The notes under the pieces: generated by a model
What the model saw: only the letters and a program-made list of their open reading frames with translations
What the model was told of the DNA's origin: nothing
Database searches by the model: none
Source of the DNA: Spartobacteria bacterium
GTDB taxonomy: Bacteria > Verrucomicrobiota > Verrucomicrobiia > Chthoniobacterales > Chthoniobacteraceae
Reading direction: 5' to 3'
DNA length: 64,000 nucleotides
NCBI GenBank assembly: GCA_021324395.1
Contig: JAJPJG010000031.1
Coordinates: forward strand, 1 to 64,000
Program-made: the position numbers and the translations under genes
Shown: positions 1-9,659 of the stretch, piece by piece
Layout: every line of letters begins with the position of its first letter
How positions within the stretch are numbered: the first letter of the stretch is position 1

Positions 1-59
1 AGCCCCCCCCCCAATCAAAAGCAGCGATCCACTAATACGATTCAGCAACTCGCCCTTCC

Positions 60-416
60 GGTCCCGGCGATTTCGAGCAAGCGTGGTTTTCAAAACGCCG
101 CGACGAGCCCGACGAATGCGTTGTGAAGCCCGTTTTCTCAATCGGTCAGCTGGATTTCTCGACTGTGAAGCCCGTTTTCTCAAGTGTGCGCATCGACTTC
201 ACGGTTGTTGATCTCGATTTCTCAATTGCCGGCATCTGCAACGCTTCCGCGCATTCGGACAACCCAATTGTCGAGATGGAAACCTGCTTCGTCGATGTCG
301 CCGGATCGATTGTCGATCCCGACAATGCAATTGCTGATGCCCGCAACGCCCTCGCCGATGCTGTCGCTTCCATTGTGGCAATCCGCAATGCCGCTTTCGG
401 GATGCAAACCTGCGCG
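60..416. repeat. Diverged tandem array, 21-bp period (array 1)
   Basis: About 17 consecutive 21-bp units run from 60 to 416, with unit starts at 102, 123, 144, 165 and so on to 396. Units resemble each other at fixed positions (for example GTCGATGTCGCC at 291, GTCGATCCCGAC at 312, GACGAGCCCGAC at 102) but differ elsewhere. The unit junction often carries CAATTG or a one-base variant (223-228, 265-270, 328-333). Because 21 is a multiple of three, a plus-strand frame from GTG 123 to 434 stays open and reads as heptads, but other frames are also open. I therefore record a DNA repeat and not a gene. The geometry matches the array at 9660-10067. Confidence 0.7.
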
Positions 417-645
417 GCGCGCGCGACGTCCTGATGGGCGTCTATCGGGCGAACCCGAAAAAAGCTCGGCGACTGCGACTTCACCCGTCGATGACTCGCC
501 CCGCTCCACGAGCGCCAGCCCTGAGCCTGCGCCAAAAGGCTAGGGAGGAGGCCGACTGCCCACCCGTGGCCATTCGGTTTGCGCCTTCGTGGCTCACGAG
601 CTGATGGCAGCCGGCTCCATTATCGCCGAATGCAGGACCAGGAAT
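417..645. other. Intergenic stretch with no recognised feature
   Basis: No frame on either strand gives a protein I recognise, and I see no tRNA or promoter worth naming. Short open frames here have no plausible start region or family signature. This may be decayed sequence. Confidence 0.5.
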
Positions 646-700
646 GGTAGGGGCGATTGACCCTAATCGCCCGCAGGCAGTTCGGTGAACCGCCCCTACC
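646..700. repeat. Nested inverted-repeat element (REP-like)
   Basis: The outer arms GGTAGGGGCGATT (646-658) and AACCGCCCCTACC (688-700) pair with one G-T or A-C mismatch. The left half alone can fold through GGGCGATT and AATCGCCC, and the right half through GTTC and GAAC, so the element has competing folds. It has the look of a dispersed intergenic palindrome; only one copy was noticed in this window. Confidence 0.5.
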
Positions 701-712
701 ACGCACCGCTAC

Positions 713-753
713 AAAAAAGTGCCGCCGCAGTGTTCCCCAGAACCTGCGGCGGC
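713..753 (-). terminator. Intrinsic terminator of the giant repeat-protein gene
   Basis: A perfect 10-bp GC-rich stem (721-730 with 744-753, GCCGCCGCAG) and a 13-nt loop is followed on the minus strand by AC and six U residues (713-718). It lies 68 bp beyond the stop codon of the giant gene at 821. Confidence 0.85.
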
Positions 754-763
754 GATTTGGATT

Positions 764-805
764 TTCCGTGATTCTCTGCTGCCGTCCCCAAACGGCATCA
801 CGGAA
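764..805. repeat. Second hairpin downstream of the giant gene
   Basis: The arms TTCCGTGAT (764-772) and ATCACGGAA (797-805) form a 9-bp stem. An inner 5-bp stem pairs GCCGT (781-785) with ACGGC (792-796). It lies between the stop codon and the terminator hairpin, has no U-tract, and may protect the 3' end of the long mRNA. Confidence 0.55.
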
Positions 806-820
806 GAATCGACAAATTGT

Positions 821-3800
821 CTAAGCTTTGCGACGGCGCGAACGCTGCCAGACGGCGAGCATTCCCATTCCGCCGAAGAGCATCGCCCACGTGGCGGGTT
901 CGGGAACGGCTTGCAGGGCAATGTCGTTGCCGGCACTTGAGTCGCCGCTGGCTGCGTAGGTGAGGTTAAAGCTCTGGCCGTTGATGCTCACCAGCGTGCC
1001 TTCGGTGCCGCCGTAGGTATTGGTGCCGCTGTTATCCACGATGGTGATGCCGCTGAAGGCGCCGTTCACCGCGCCATTGCCATTATTGAGGATGACGTAA
1101 AGCACGTCGCTTCCAGTCGGCGCGTAGCCGCTGGCGAAGCTGAAGGTCGCGTCGCCTGAGAGGCTCAGGCCATTGTTTGCTGTGGTGGTGATCTTGTCAC
1201 CCGCGGTGGTGTCGTTGATCTGGAGCGAGAGATGTGCTCCAGCGCTCTCGGTGAAGCTGCTGGCGGTGAGATTGCCCACGGTCGCAGTGTTGTTGACGCT
1301 GGGCGAGAGCGTGCCGCCGCTGCTGACGGTGAGCGCGCCCACTGAGCCCGTGCCGCCCAGGGTGCCGCCGTTGTTAACCGTGGTGGTGCTGCCGGCCAGC
1401 GAGCCTGCGACAATGATCGTGCCGGAGTTAACGGTGGTCGTGCCCGTGAAGCCGTTGCTGTTACCCGTCAGCACTTGCGTGCCGCTGCCGTTCATCGTCA
1501 GCGCGCCCGTGCCGGTGATGACGTAGCTCGAGCTAACGGTGCCGGAGCGGTTGAAGGCCAGCGTGCCGTTATCGGTCACACCACTGGTGCTGCCGATCGA
1601 GCCGTCGTGGCCGGCGGTGCCGTCGCCGAGTTGCAGCGTCGCACCGCTGGTGATGGTGGTCGCCCCCGAGTAGCTGCTGACGCCGGTGAGCACCTGTGTG
1701 CCCGCGCCGTTGACTGTCACCGCACCCGTGCCACTGATCGAATAGGCGGACGAGACAGTGCCGAAGCGGTTGAAGGCCAGCGTTGCATTGTCGGTCACAC
1801 CGGAGGTGCCGGCGATGGTGCCGTCATGACCGCTGGTGCCGTCGCCGAGCTGCAGCGTGCCGTTGCTGATGATCGTCGCGCCGGTGTAGGTATTGTTGCC
1901 GGTCAGCAGCATCGTTCCATTGCCGGTTTTGGTCAGCGCACCTGCAGCGCTGGCGTGGGAACCGTCTTGATCAATCAGCGTTGCGGCCACGAGCAGATCG
2001 GTCCCGGCGGTCACATCGGCGACATTGAACGTTGTAGGCGCCGCAAGGTGATAACCGTTCGTTGTGGCGCTGGTGCCGCCGCCAACGGTGCCGCTCGAAG
2101 CCGTGATGGTGGACATCGAGGTGCCGCCTACAGTGACCGTGCCGCGCAGGTTATACATCTGATAGGCGTTGTTTCCCGAGCCACCCTGGCCGGTGAGTGT
2201 GCCGCCGTTGAGTTGAATTGGACCGAGTGTGTTGAATGTCGTGCCGCCATTCGTGACCGTCGCGCCGGCGTTGATGACCAGCGTCGCGCTCGAGCTAGTG
2301 AGCGCGCTGCCGAGCGAATCTGGTCCGAGGAATTGCAACGTCGAACCATTGTTCACATTGATGTTGCGAGCGATGAGCGGGTTGCCCAATGCGCTGTTGG
2401 TCGGGTTGTCCACGTTGTTGCTTGCGTTCACCGCCAGCGTGCCGCCATTGACGTTCACATCGCCCGTGAATGTGCTAGCCGCATTGGTCAGCGTCAGCGT
2501 GCCCGCGCTGTTCTTGGTCAAGCCGCCGTCGGTCGCGTTGTCGCCACCGATGTTGCTGTGAAGCAGTGCCTGCGCGACGGTGACGTTGTTGCTATTGGTG
2601 TCAATGATCGCACCGCCGTTACGGACATTCGCACGCGCGGTTCCACCAGTGCCGAGGTTCATGAACGTGCCGCTCGTGACGGCAGCTTTCAACGTGCCGC
2701 CATTGAAGTTAAACGTTCTACTCGGTAGCGTTCCTGTGGAAATGATTTGCGGCACGGTCAGAATTCCGCCATTTAGATTGTAGGTATTGCTGGCAGTTGC
2801 CGCACCCGACTGGGCCATATCCAGCACGCCCGTGCCACCGATCGTTGTCGCGTTGTCGCTGTAGAAGGATACATTTCCACCATTCTGGTTGAACACGTTG
2901 GTGCCAGCCGAGGCAGTATTTCCAGTGCTGAACTTGATGGACGAGTTCGTATTTAGATTCAAGTTGCCACTGCTGATGTCCACTTGCCCACGAGCCGTAT
3001 CAAATTCCTGAAGCATCAACGTCTTGGCAGTAGTAGTGCCTACATTCACGGTTCCGCCAGTGATATTCAGGTAGCCGAGATTGCCGGCTCCCGCATAACC
3101 AAGAACGACGTCACCGGCCGATGTCAACGTGCCACCACTCACATTCACAGTGCCGGTTACAGTATTCTGGTTGTTATTGCCACGAGCAACGACGAGCGTG
3201 CCCACGGTCGCAGTGCCACTTGTGATATTCAAGGTGCCGGTGCCGTTAACACCAGTGCCATTGAGATCGGAACCGCCGACACGAACCTCGCTGCTTGCGT
3301 TGTTAAAGGTGCCACCGTTCAGATTAACTGTGCCGGCGCCACTTCTATAACCAATGTAGGTTAATCCGGTGCTGGCATTGGTGAACGAGGACGAACCGTT
3401 GATGTTCAGCGTGCCACTTCCATTCTGGCCGATGAATCGGGTCGCATTGCCCAGGAGCGATACGCTGGAGGAATCGTTCAAGGTCATCGTGTAGTTCGAC
3501 CCGGCAGACTCCGCGAAGTTAAAGGCACCGCCACTGTTCAGAGTATATGACGAGGTGTTGTTGAGCGTGAACGAGCCTTTCGGCAGGTTCAATCCACTGT
3601 CGCCGTTGTAACCGCCGCTGAATTGTCCTGAGGTGACCGAAGCGTTGTTATTGATAACCAAGTCAGACGAGACGGCGCCCACACCATTGCCTCGGCCAAT
3701 TGAAAGCCAAGTGCTGATATTGAGCGCGCCAGCATCAATCTGAATCTTTGCATTCTGGCCGGCTCCACCGTGTGCAACCACTCCGCCGATCACGAGTTCG

Positions 3801-6800
3801 CCGGTGACAGTATTGGTGCCGCCAGCGAGGAGAAGCGTTCCTTCGCGCACCACCATCGGGAAGAAGGCATTGCTCGGAATATTGCCATTCGCAGCCACAC
3901 CAGTCCATGTGCTGCCGTTGGAAAGCGTCAATGTGCCCGATCCGGTCTTGAGCAAGGAAGCGCCGGTGGCGCCGGTGGCTTGAGAAATCGTTGTATTGCC
4001 CGCGCCAGCTACTGTTAGCAGATTCGCGCCGGTGTTCACCGTGCCGCTTACTGTCAACGTGCCGGCGTCATTTTGGATTGTGCCCGCACCGGTAAGAGTG
4101 ACATTGCGGTTCGCGCCGAGGTCAAAACCGCTGGCAGTTGTCTCCAGCGTGCCGCCGCCGCTGAGGGCAATCGTATTCGTCGCAGAGCTGTCGCCGATGT
4201 TGTTGGCAGCGCTGATCTTCAATGTGCCGCCACTGATAGTCGTCACGCCGCTGTAGGTATTCGCATTCGTCAGCGTAAGGCTTCCAGTTCCACTCTTGGT
4301 AAGTGCGAGCACGCCCGATCCGCTGCCATTTTGGAGCACACCATTAAAAGTGTCCGTGCCCGTCGTGTTATCAGTCAGAGTAGCCGTGCCGGAGGCGATA
4401 GCAGCGCTTTCAATAGTTACGCCACTCGTGCTTCCGTTGATACCGGCAACGGTCGTGTTGTTGCCGTTGAGTTGCAAATCTGCGGCACCACCGAAGGTCA
4501 GCGCATTCACCGTGCCCAACGCGTTGGTCGCTCCGAGTCGGACTGTGCCGGTGTTAATCGTCACACCGCCAGTGAAGGTGTTGGTCGCGTTCAATTGAGT
4601 CAGGCCCGCCTGATTTAGAACCACACCGAGCGTGCCGGTGCCATTGCCGATCACACCGCTGAGTGTAACCCCGCCCGTGCCCGTGCCATTCAAGGTCAGA
4701 GTCGTCGCTCCGGAGAGCGCGGTGATACCAGTGCTAACGGTTAACGCATTCGAGTTGCTGTTGTTTGCCCAGTTCTGGCTGCCATTTACGGTTACAGCGC
4801 CGGTGCCGCTGATCGTCGCGCTTGAATTGGAGGTAGCTGCCAGCGTGACGCCGCCCGAACCGGTCGTCAGCGTATTTCCATTCGTGTTGATCACGGTCGA
4901 GGTGATGCCAGTGCCGGCTGGAACGTCGAATGTCAGGCTCTTGATTTGATATCCGCCGTCCAATTGGGTATTCAGCGTGCCACTGACTCCCACCGCATTT
5001 GCCGCGGTGAAGATCGTATCGGTTGTTGCGCCAGGCACCTGAAGCGGATCTGTGAGGCCATCCGCTGTCGTGGACCAGTTGCTCACATTCACAGTGGAAC
5101 CAGAGCCCCACTTGTTCAGCGAATCACCGCTGCTACCACTGCCGAGGCCAGTCCAGTAAGCGATGGCAGGTGTTGCGTTGCCGGAAATTGTCAGGTTTGC
5201 GGCGGTGCTTGTAGAATCAGCAAAGCTGAATTGGTAGAAGCCCGTCGGCTTGGTGCCGAGCGTAAAGTTACTGCCCGAGATGCCGCCGGTGGCGCTCAGG
5301 AAGGTGTAAGTGCCCGATTGCAGCGCGTTGCCGGTTAGCAGACTGAGGTTGACGGTGCTGGTGCCGGCCAATGTTGCCGCGCCACCCGCCGAGATTAGGT
5401 CAATCGTCCCGGTCCCGATGTCGAGGCCGAGCGTCGCTGCGTTGAGCGTGATCCCGCCACCAATTGTTAGTGTATTCACAGTGGTATCCGCCAGACTGAC
5501 GGTTCCGCTCGAAGTCAAAGTCCCGCCTGCGCCGTTTCCGATATTTGTGTTTCCTTTGACCAGCAAAGTTGTGCCCGCGCTGCCGGTCACTGCGGTGTTA
5601 CCCAGTGCGCCCGTGTTCGCGCCGCTATGATCGATGACAATGGTTCCGACATTCAGATTCGTCGCACCAGTGTGGCTGCTCGAACCGGTGAGCGTGAGCG
5701 TGCCGGCGCCAGTCTTGGCCAGGGCCAGATTATTTTGATTGGTGCCCGCGCCTCCGAGCGCGCCACCATAAGTAACAGCGCCTGCATTGTTGACGGTCAG
5801 GGTGGAGACGCTCGCATTACCGCCTACCACCGCGTTAGCGGTGCCGCTGCCGGATGTCGTCAGGCTGGTTACCGTGGTATTGACCGCACCACTGCTGTCG
5901 CCTAACTGGAAGAGGCCGCTGGTGCCGCCGCTGCCCAAAGTCATCGTATTACTGAGCAGCACGCCGCCCGTTCCCAATACCAACGTCCCCTGTTGCACGG
6001 CAGTTGCGCCGCTGTAGCTGTTCGAGCCGGTGAGTGTCATGATACCGTTGCCCGTTTTGGTAAGGCCGATGTTCGCAATAGCGGGATTGGCGATGAGCCT
6101 CGCGGATACATTCAAGTCCGAGGCCGGAGTCGCGCTGCCGCGGGTAACGTTGAAGGTGACGACACCATTGGCAACGTTCTGGTTTTGGAAACTGATGGGA
6201 GTGCCGCTGATCGTTGCCGCATTGCCGCTCGCGTCCGAAGTCGCGGCGACTGTCCCGCTCAATGAATACTCTCCCAAGCCATCGGTGACGGTGGCGGAGC
6301 CGGTCAGCGTGCCGCCCGTCATGGTCAGACCGTTCCACAATGTGACACGAGTGCCACTGCCCATATTGGTGATGGTGCCGCCGCTGTTGATGGTCGGGAC
6401 GTTTTTGCCGGTGGTGAAGCCCAAGGCGTCCGCGACGTTCAGCGCCAGCGTGCCGCCATTGTTGACGGTGACGGAAGCCGAGGTGGCATTGGTGGTGTTC
6501 ATCTGCAACGTGCCGCCGCTGACGGTCGTTGCGCCGGTGTAAGTATTCGCGCCGCTGAGCGTCATCGTGCCTGTGCCAGTCTTGGTCAGACTGCCGCCGC
6601 CGCTCATGATTCCCGAATAAGTTGTGCTGGCGTTATTCCCACCGACCGTGAGCGCCACGGAGTTGCCGGCAGCCAGGTTTCCTTCATTAATCTCGGTCAG
6701 CGTAATAGGGCTGCTGCCCGAGAGAGCGCCAAAAGTGAAGCTATCGCCGACAACGCTTGCAGTGCCGGCGGTTTCAAAAAGAACGGGGCTGGCTCCCCAC

Positions 6801-9238
6801 GCCGCTGAGCCGACACCATTCGTGCCAGTGGCATTGACGGTCGCAAACTGAAGCACGGTATTTCCATTAACTCCGAGATAGTTGGTGTTAGAGGTGCTCC
6901 CACTGCCGGCGATGTTGACCGTGCCGGAGTAGGTGTTGGAGTTATTCGTGAACATCACGATGGACTGGTTGAAGTTATTGTTAAGCGTGTTATTGTTCCC
7001 AGCGCTCGCTTCGGCGATGGCGCCGTTGCCGCCCACGCCGGCCTGCTCGAGAACCAGATTTCCCGAGCCGCTCACGACGCCATCGACGAACACGCCCTTG
7101 CTTTGACCCGTGGTGCCGGAGCCCGTATAGGCACCCGAGGCACCGTTATAGGTCGAACCGATAAAACCGCCGGCAGAATTAACTGTGACGTTGCCGGTGA
7201 CGTGAGAATAACCGTCAAGCGACCACAGGGCACCGCCATTGAGAACCACAGCGTTGGCAAGAGTAAGCAGCGTGCCGCCAACCGACCCGGTGCTGCCTTG
7301 GAGATGCATCTCATAGGCGGCACCCTGATTTATCGTCAAGGATCCCGTCCCGATGGGACCTGCCGTGACGGAGCCCGCTGCGCCCGTAGTGCTCAGCCTG
7401 CTTCCAAGTATGCCGCTATCGACAATCGTCCCGCCGGTGTAAGTGCTTCCATACATCAACGTCAATGCCCCAGGACCAGTCTTGACCAATTTTGTGGGGT
7501 TCGCGCCATTGATGATGTTGGTCCATATCCGCCAATTAGTCGCGTCGCCGGTATTATTGTTATACTGGGCATCGGCGACATCGACAAACAATTCGCCACT
7601 GGACAAACCCGAAGTAATCGCGCCGGTCCCTGCCGTGCTGCCGGTGTTGTTGTTGAGCAACCATCTGCTGATGCCGCTCATGATAATGCCGCCGCTGCCA
7701 ACAGTCAGCGTTGCACCGCTGCCGACAGAAAAGTCGGCTCCTTGCTTCAGCGAGTTGATGGTGCCGCTGACGTTAACCTGGGTAGTGGCAGCTTGGGCAG
7801 TATTATTCCAATTCTGAGTTGCCACCGGGGCAGTGACACCTGTGACAGCCGTATAGCCAGAGTAAGTGCCGATCGTGCCACTGGTCACGGCAACAAAATC
7901 TGCCGTGGCGGTAGAGGCGCCCGAGTTGCCCACGGTAGCCCAGCCACCGAGAATGCCGTTGGTATTCGTTGACGTGGTGGTGATGGCGCCCGTTGTGCCG
8001 AAATTCACCGCACCGCCGACGTTGTGAGTGATGGCACCCAATGCGAGCGTATCGCCTGCAACGGCGTTGATGATGGAGGCTCCGGAATTAACGGTGGTGC
8101 TGGCAAAAGTCTGCGTCGTGTTGCCGGTGCGAGTATAGTTGAGCGCGCCGCCACCGAGCGTAAGAATGCTGCTGGAACTGATCGAGCCGTTCGCGGTGCT
8201 GCCGCCCAGATCAAGCGTGCCGCTGGTGATCGTCGTCGCGCCGGTGTAAGTATTCGCACCGGTGAGCGTCAGCGTCGTGGCAGCGCCGACGCCGGTTTTG
8301 GTCAGGGCACCCGCCCCGCTGAGTGCTCCACTGTAGGTGCCGGTGTTGCTGCCAACAACCAACGTCACGGCGTTGGAGCCGGTGTCGGTCAACGCTTCAT
8401 CGCTTGCGCCCGCCAGCCCGCCAACATTGAAGGTGCCGATGCCGGTGCTAAAAGTAAGCCCATTGGTCGTGCTGATTGTGACCGCGCTGTTCTGCACGGC
8501 ATTCGCATTGCCGAGCTGCAAAGCCCCGCCGGAGATGGTTGTCGCGCCGGTGAAGGTGTTCGCGGCGTTGAGAGTTGCGGTGCCAATGCCGGTTTTGGAC
8601 AAACTCACCGTGCCACTGCTGTTAGTAACGGTATTGTTTAATATCCAGTTACCCGTGCCGGTGAGGAGAAATGTGTGAGCGCCGCCGCCGCCCGTGCCCA
8701 GGACCACGTCCGAATTAATCGTCGCTACGTTAGTGGAATCGTTGCTGAACGTCTGCGTGCCAGCGGCTCCACCCATGGTCACATTGAACGTGCCAGAACC
8801 ATTACCGAGCGTGAAAGCACCCGCGCCACCTGCAATCGTGATGCCAGCGAGACGGAGAGCGCCGAGATTCGCCCCGGAATCAATGGCCACCGAACCGGTT
8901 TGCAGTGAGCTAAGACTGAGCGTGATCCCACCGTTTCCCGCGGCGCCCGCAAACCCGGTCCCGGCGTAGTTCAATGAGAGCGAACCTGCGACAAGACCAT
9001 TAAAGAGCGCCGTATCAGTAGCGGAAACACTGGGCAGCGTATCGTTACTCCAGTTCGCAGCCGCATCGAAAGTCGTTCCATCACCTGTGGCATCCCATGT
9101 TTGAGTGGCTGCTTGTGCGGAGGGTGCGATAAACGCGGCTGCGCAGGTGACTAGCAGTGCGAGAATGCAATTACGGGTGGCAAATTGCATGCGATACGGG
9201 CTACGCAAAATAATTGCGGATGTTTGTTTGATTTTCAT
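821..9238 (-). CDS. Giant autotransporter-associated repeat protein with PEP-CTERM anchor
   Basis: A 2805-residue secreted surface protein. ATG at 9238 is chosen because it gives a basic n-region and a hydrophobic signal segment ending near SAQA; the frame extends to a TTG at 9295, which is less likely. The body is Gly/Thr/Ser/Asn-rich beta-helix sequence with many copies of the autotransporter-associated strand motif (for example LTKTGTGTMTLSGANTYTGA). The C-terminus has VPEPATW, a hydrophobic stretch and the basic tail RSRRRKA, the PEP-CTERM signal processed by exosortase; no exosortase gene is in this window. There is no autotransporter beta-barrel. A second module begins near residue 1358 (AYWTGLG), resembling the mature N-terminus. 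A terminator follows at 713-753. The role is probably biofilm or cell-surface structure, by inference. Confidence 0.93.
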   Translation of the reverse strand: MKIKQTSAIILRSPYRMQFATRNCILALLVTCAAAFIAPSAQAATQTWDATGDGTTFDAAANWSNDTLPSVSATDTALFNGLVAGSLSLNYAGTGFAGAAGNGGITLSLSSLQTGSVAIDSGANLGALRLAGITIAGGAGAFTLGNGSGTFNVTMGGAAGTQTFSNDSTNVATINSDVVLGTGGGGAHTFLLTGTGNWILNNTVTNSSGTVSLSKTGIGTATLNAANTFTGATTISGGALQLGNANAVQNSAVTISTTNGLTFSTGIGTFNVGGLAGASDEALTDTGSNAVTLVVGSNTGTYSGALSGAGALTKTGVGAATTLTLTGANTYTGATTITSGTLDLGGSTANGSISSSSILTLGGGALNYTRTGNTTQTFASTTVNSGASIINAVAGDTLALGAITHNVGGAVNFGTTGAITTTSTNTNGILGGWATVGNSGASTATADFVAVTSGTIGTYSGYTAVTGVTAPVATQNWNNTAQAATTQVNVSGTINSLKQGADFSVGSGATLTVGSGGIIMSGISRWLLNNNTGSTAGTGAITSGLSSGELFVDVADAQYNNNTGDATNWRIWTNIINGANPTKLVKTGPGALTLMYGSTYTGGTIVDSGILGSRLSTTGAAGSVTAGPIGTGSLTINQGAAYEMHLQGSTGSVGGTLLTLANAVVLNGGALWSLDGYSHVTGNVTVNSAGGFIGSTYNGASGAYTGSGTTGQSKGVFVDGVVSGSGNLVLEQAGVGGNGAIAEASAGNNNTLNNNFNQSIVMFTNNSNTYSGTVNIAGSGSTSNTNYLGVNGNTVLQFATVNATGTNGVGSAAWGASPVLFETAGTASVVGDSFTFGALSGSSPITLTEINEGNLAAGNSVALTVGGNNASTTYSGIMSGGGSLTKTGTGTMTLSGANTYTGATTVSGGTLQMNTTNATSASVTVNNGGTLALNVADALGFTTGKNVPTINSGGTITNMGSGTRVTLWNGLTMTGGTLTGSATVTDGLGEYSLSGTVAATSDASGNAATISGTPISFQNQNVANGVVTFNVTRGSATPASDLNVSARLIANPAIANIGLTKTGNGIMTLTGSNSYSGATAVQQGTLVLGTGGVLLSNTMTLGSGGTSGLFQLGDSSGAVNTTVTSLTTSGSGTANAVVGGNASVSTLTVNNAGAVTYGGALGGAGTNQNNLALAKTGAGTLTLTGSSSHTGATNLNVGTIVIDHSGANTGALGNTAVTGSAGTTLLVKGNTNIGNGAGGTLTSSGTVSLADTTVNTLTIGGGITLNAATLGLDIGTGTIDLISAGGAATLAGTSTVNLSLLTGNALQSGTYTFLSATGGISGSNFTLGTKPTGFYQFSFADSTSTAANLTISGNATPAIAYWTGLGSGSSGDSLNKWGSGSTVNVSNWSTTADGLTDPLQVPGATTDTIFTAANAVGVSGTLNTQLDGGYQIKSLTFDVPAGTGITSTVINTNGNTLTTGSGGVTLAATSNSSATISGTGAVTVNGSQNWANNSNSNALTVSTGITALSGATTLTLNGTGTGGVTLSGVIGNGTGTLGVVLNQAGLTQLNATNTFTGGVTINTGTVRLGATNALGTVNALTFGGAADLQLNGNNTTVAGINGSTSGVTIESAAIASGTATLTDNTTGTDTFNGVLQNGSGSGVLALTKSGTGSLTLTNANTYSGVTTISGGTLKISAANNIGDSSATNTIALSGGGTLETTASGFDLGANRNVTLTGAGTIQNDAGTLTVSGTVNTGANLLTVAGAGNTTISQATGATGASLLKTGSGTLTLSNGSTWTGVAANGNIPSNAFFPMVVREGTLLLAGGTNTVTGELVIGGVVAHGGAGQNAKIQIDAGALNISTWLSIGRGNGVGAVSSDLVINNNASVTSGQFSGGYNGDSGLNLPKGSFTLNNTSSYTLNSGGAFNFAESAGSNYTMTLNDSSSVSLLGNATRFIGQNGSGTLNINGSSSFTNASTGLTYIGYRSGAGTVNLNGGTFNNASSEVRVGGSDLNGTGVNGTGTLNITSGTATVGTLVVARGNNNQNTVTGTVNVSGGTLTSAGDVVLGYAGAGNLGYLNITGGTVNVGTTTAKTLMLQEFDTARGQVDISSGNLNLNTNSSIKFSTGNTASAGTNVFNQNGGNVSFYSDNATTIGGTGVLDMAQSGAATASNTYNLNGGILTVPQIISTGTLPSRTFNFNGGTLKAAVTSGTFMNLGTGGTARANVRNGGAIIDTNSNNVTVAQALLHSNIGGDNATDGGLTKNSAGTLTLTNAASTFTGDVNVNGGTLAVNASNNVDNPTNSALGNPLIARNINVNNGSTLQFLGPDSLGSALTSSSATLVINAGATVTNGGTTFNTLGPIQLNGGTLTGQGGSGNNAYQMYNLRGTVTVGGTSMSTITASSGTVGGGTSATTNGYHLAAPTTFNVADVTAGTDLLVAATLIDQDGSHASAAGALTKTGNGTMLLTGNNTYTGATIISNGTLQLGDGTSGHDGTIAGTSGVTDNATLAFNRFGTVSSAYSISGTGAVTVNGAGTQVLTGVSSYSGATTITSGATLQLGDGTAGHDGSIGSTSGVTDNGTLAFNRSGTVSSSYVITGTGALTMNGSGTQVLTGNSNGFTGTTTVNSGTIIVAGSLAGSTTTVNNGGTLGGTGSVGALTVSSGGTLSPSVNNTATVGNLTASSFTESAGAHLSLQINDTTAGDKITTTANNGLSLSGDATFSFASGYAPTGSDVLYVILNNGNGAVNGAFSGITIVDNSGTNTYGGTEGTLVSINGQSFNLTYAASGDSSAGNDIALQAVPEPATWAMLFGGMGMLAVWQRSRRRKA
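1467..1904 (-). repeat. Recent 219-bp tandem duplication within the giant gene
   Basis: Two 219-bp (73-codon) copies abut at about 1467-1685 and 1686-1904. Both encode LQLGDGT, a GHDG motif, SGVTDN.TLAFNR and a GTQVLTG segment. Marker words such as TTGAAGGCCA (1551 and 1770) and GCAGCGT (1634 and 1853) sit exactly 219 bp apart. This is the closest repeat pair I see in the gene. Confidence 0.75.
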
Positions 9239-9659
9239 GTGACTTGGGGATGGAGAGGTTCCAACAGCGAGGGACGCCGTGGGGGGGATTAGCAATAATA
9301 AGATGGAATTAAATGTTTGCAGCAGCTATTTGATGTTCCCGTTAACAGAGGCGAAAGAATATGCGGACTGCGAGAATGTTGCGCAGGGGATGCATATAGT
9401 TTTTCATGCGGGGGTGGTGATTACGGGATTGAATTGCGGGGACGGGGTGGGAGAATTTCTACGAATGGCGCTCGCTTTCAAACAAATGGTTACTAATGCG
9501 ATTTAGTAACCAGGAGGTTCGTAAGAGAGCGCTTTAAGCAAACGGGAGGATTTTTGGGGGCTCATCTAACTACCTGATACTGCATCAGACGCAAATCGGG
9601 CGATGTGCTGTTTCCCGTGCTTGTTGTGGCGATTTCCGTAGTCCACCTCTGTTGATTTC
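9239..9659. other. Leader region upstream of the giant gene
   Basis: No gene is supported here; a plus-strand frame at 9279-9506 has no family resemblance and starts inside the likely leader. The region is richer in A and T than its surroundings, as expected for a promoter. It holds the strong palindrome at 9490-9513. I could not place sigma-70 elements with confidence. Confidence 0.5.
9490..9513. promoter_or_regulatory. 24-bp palindrome, candidate LacI-type operator
   Basis: The half-sites GGTTACTAATGC and GATTTAGTAACC pair over their outer nine bases and are centred on CG, the usual geometry of LacI/GalR-family operators. The core ATGCGATTTAG (9498-9508) recurs exactly at 11234-11244, just upstream of a LacI-type regulator gene, and with one change at 11209-11219. 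It lies about 250 bp upstream of the giant gene. Confidence 0.5.

Noticed and set aside
123-434. A plus-strand open frame reading as heptads over array 1, possible small gene
   Set aside because: The 21-bp period keeps several frames open on both strands; the start would be GTG with no ribosome site, and no family resemblance exists.
1475-2728. A 417-codon open frame on the plus strand inside the giant gene
   Set aside because: It is an antisense shadow of repetitive GC-rich coding sequence; the composition (Arg/Ala/Val-rich without motifs) and lack of start context argue against a gene.
821-9238. Classical type V autotransporter
   Set aside because: The C-terminus is a PEP-CTERM sorting signal and no outer-membrane beta-barrel domain is present.
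9279-9506. Possible small protein gene in the leader of the giant gene
   Set aside because: No recognisable fold or ribosome-binding site, and the frame overlaps the probable promoter and the palindrome.
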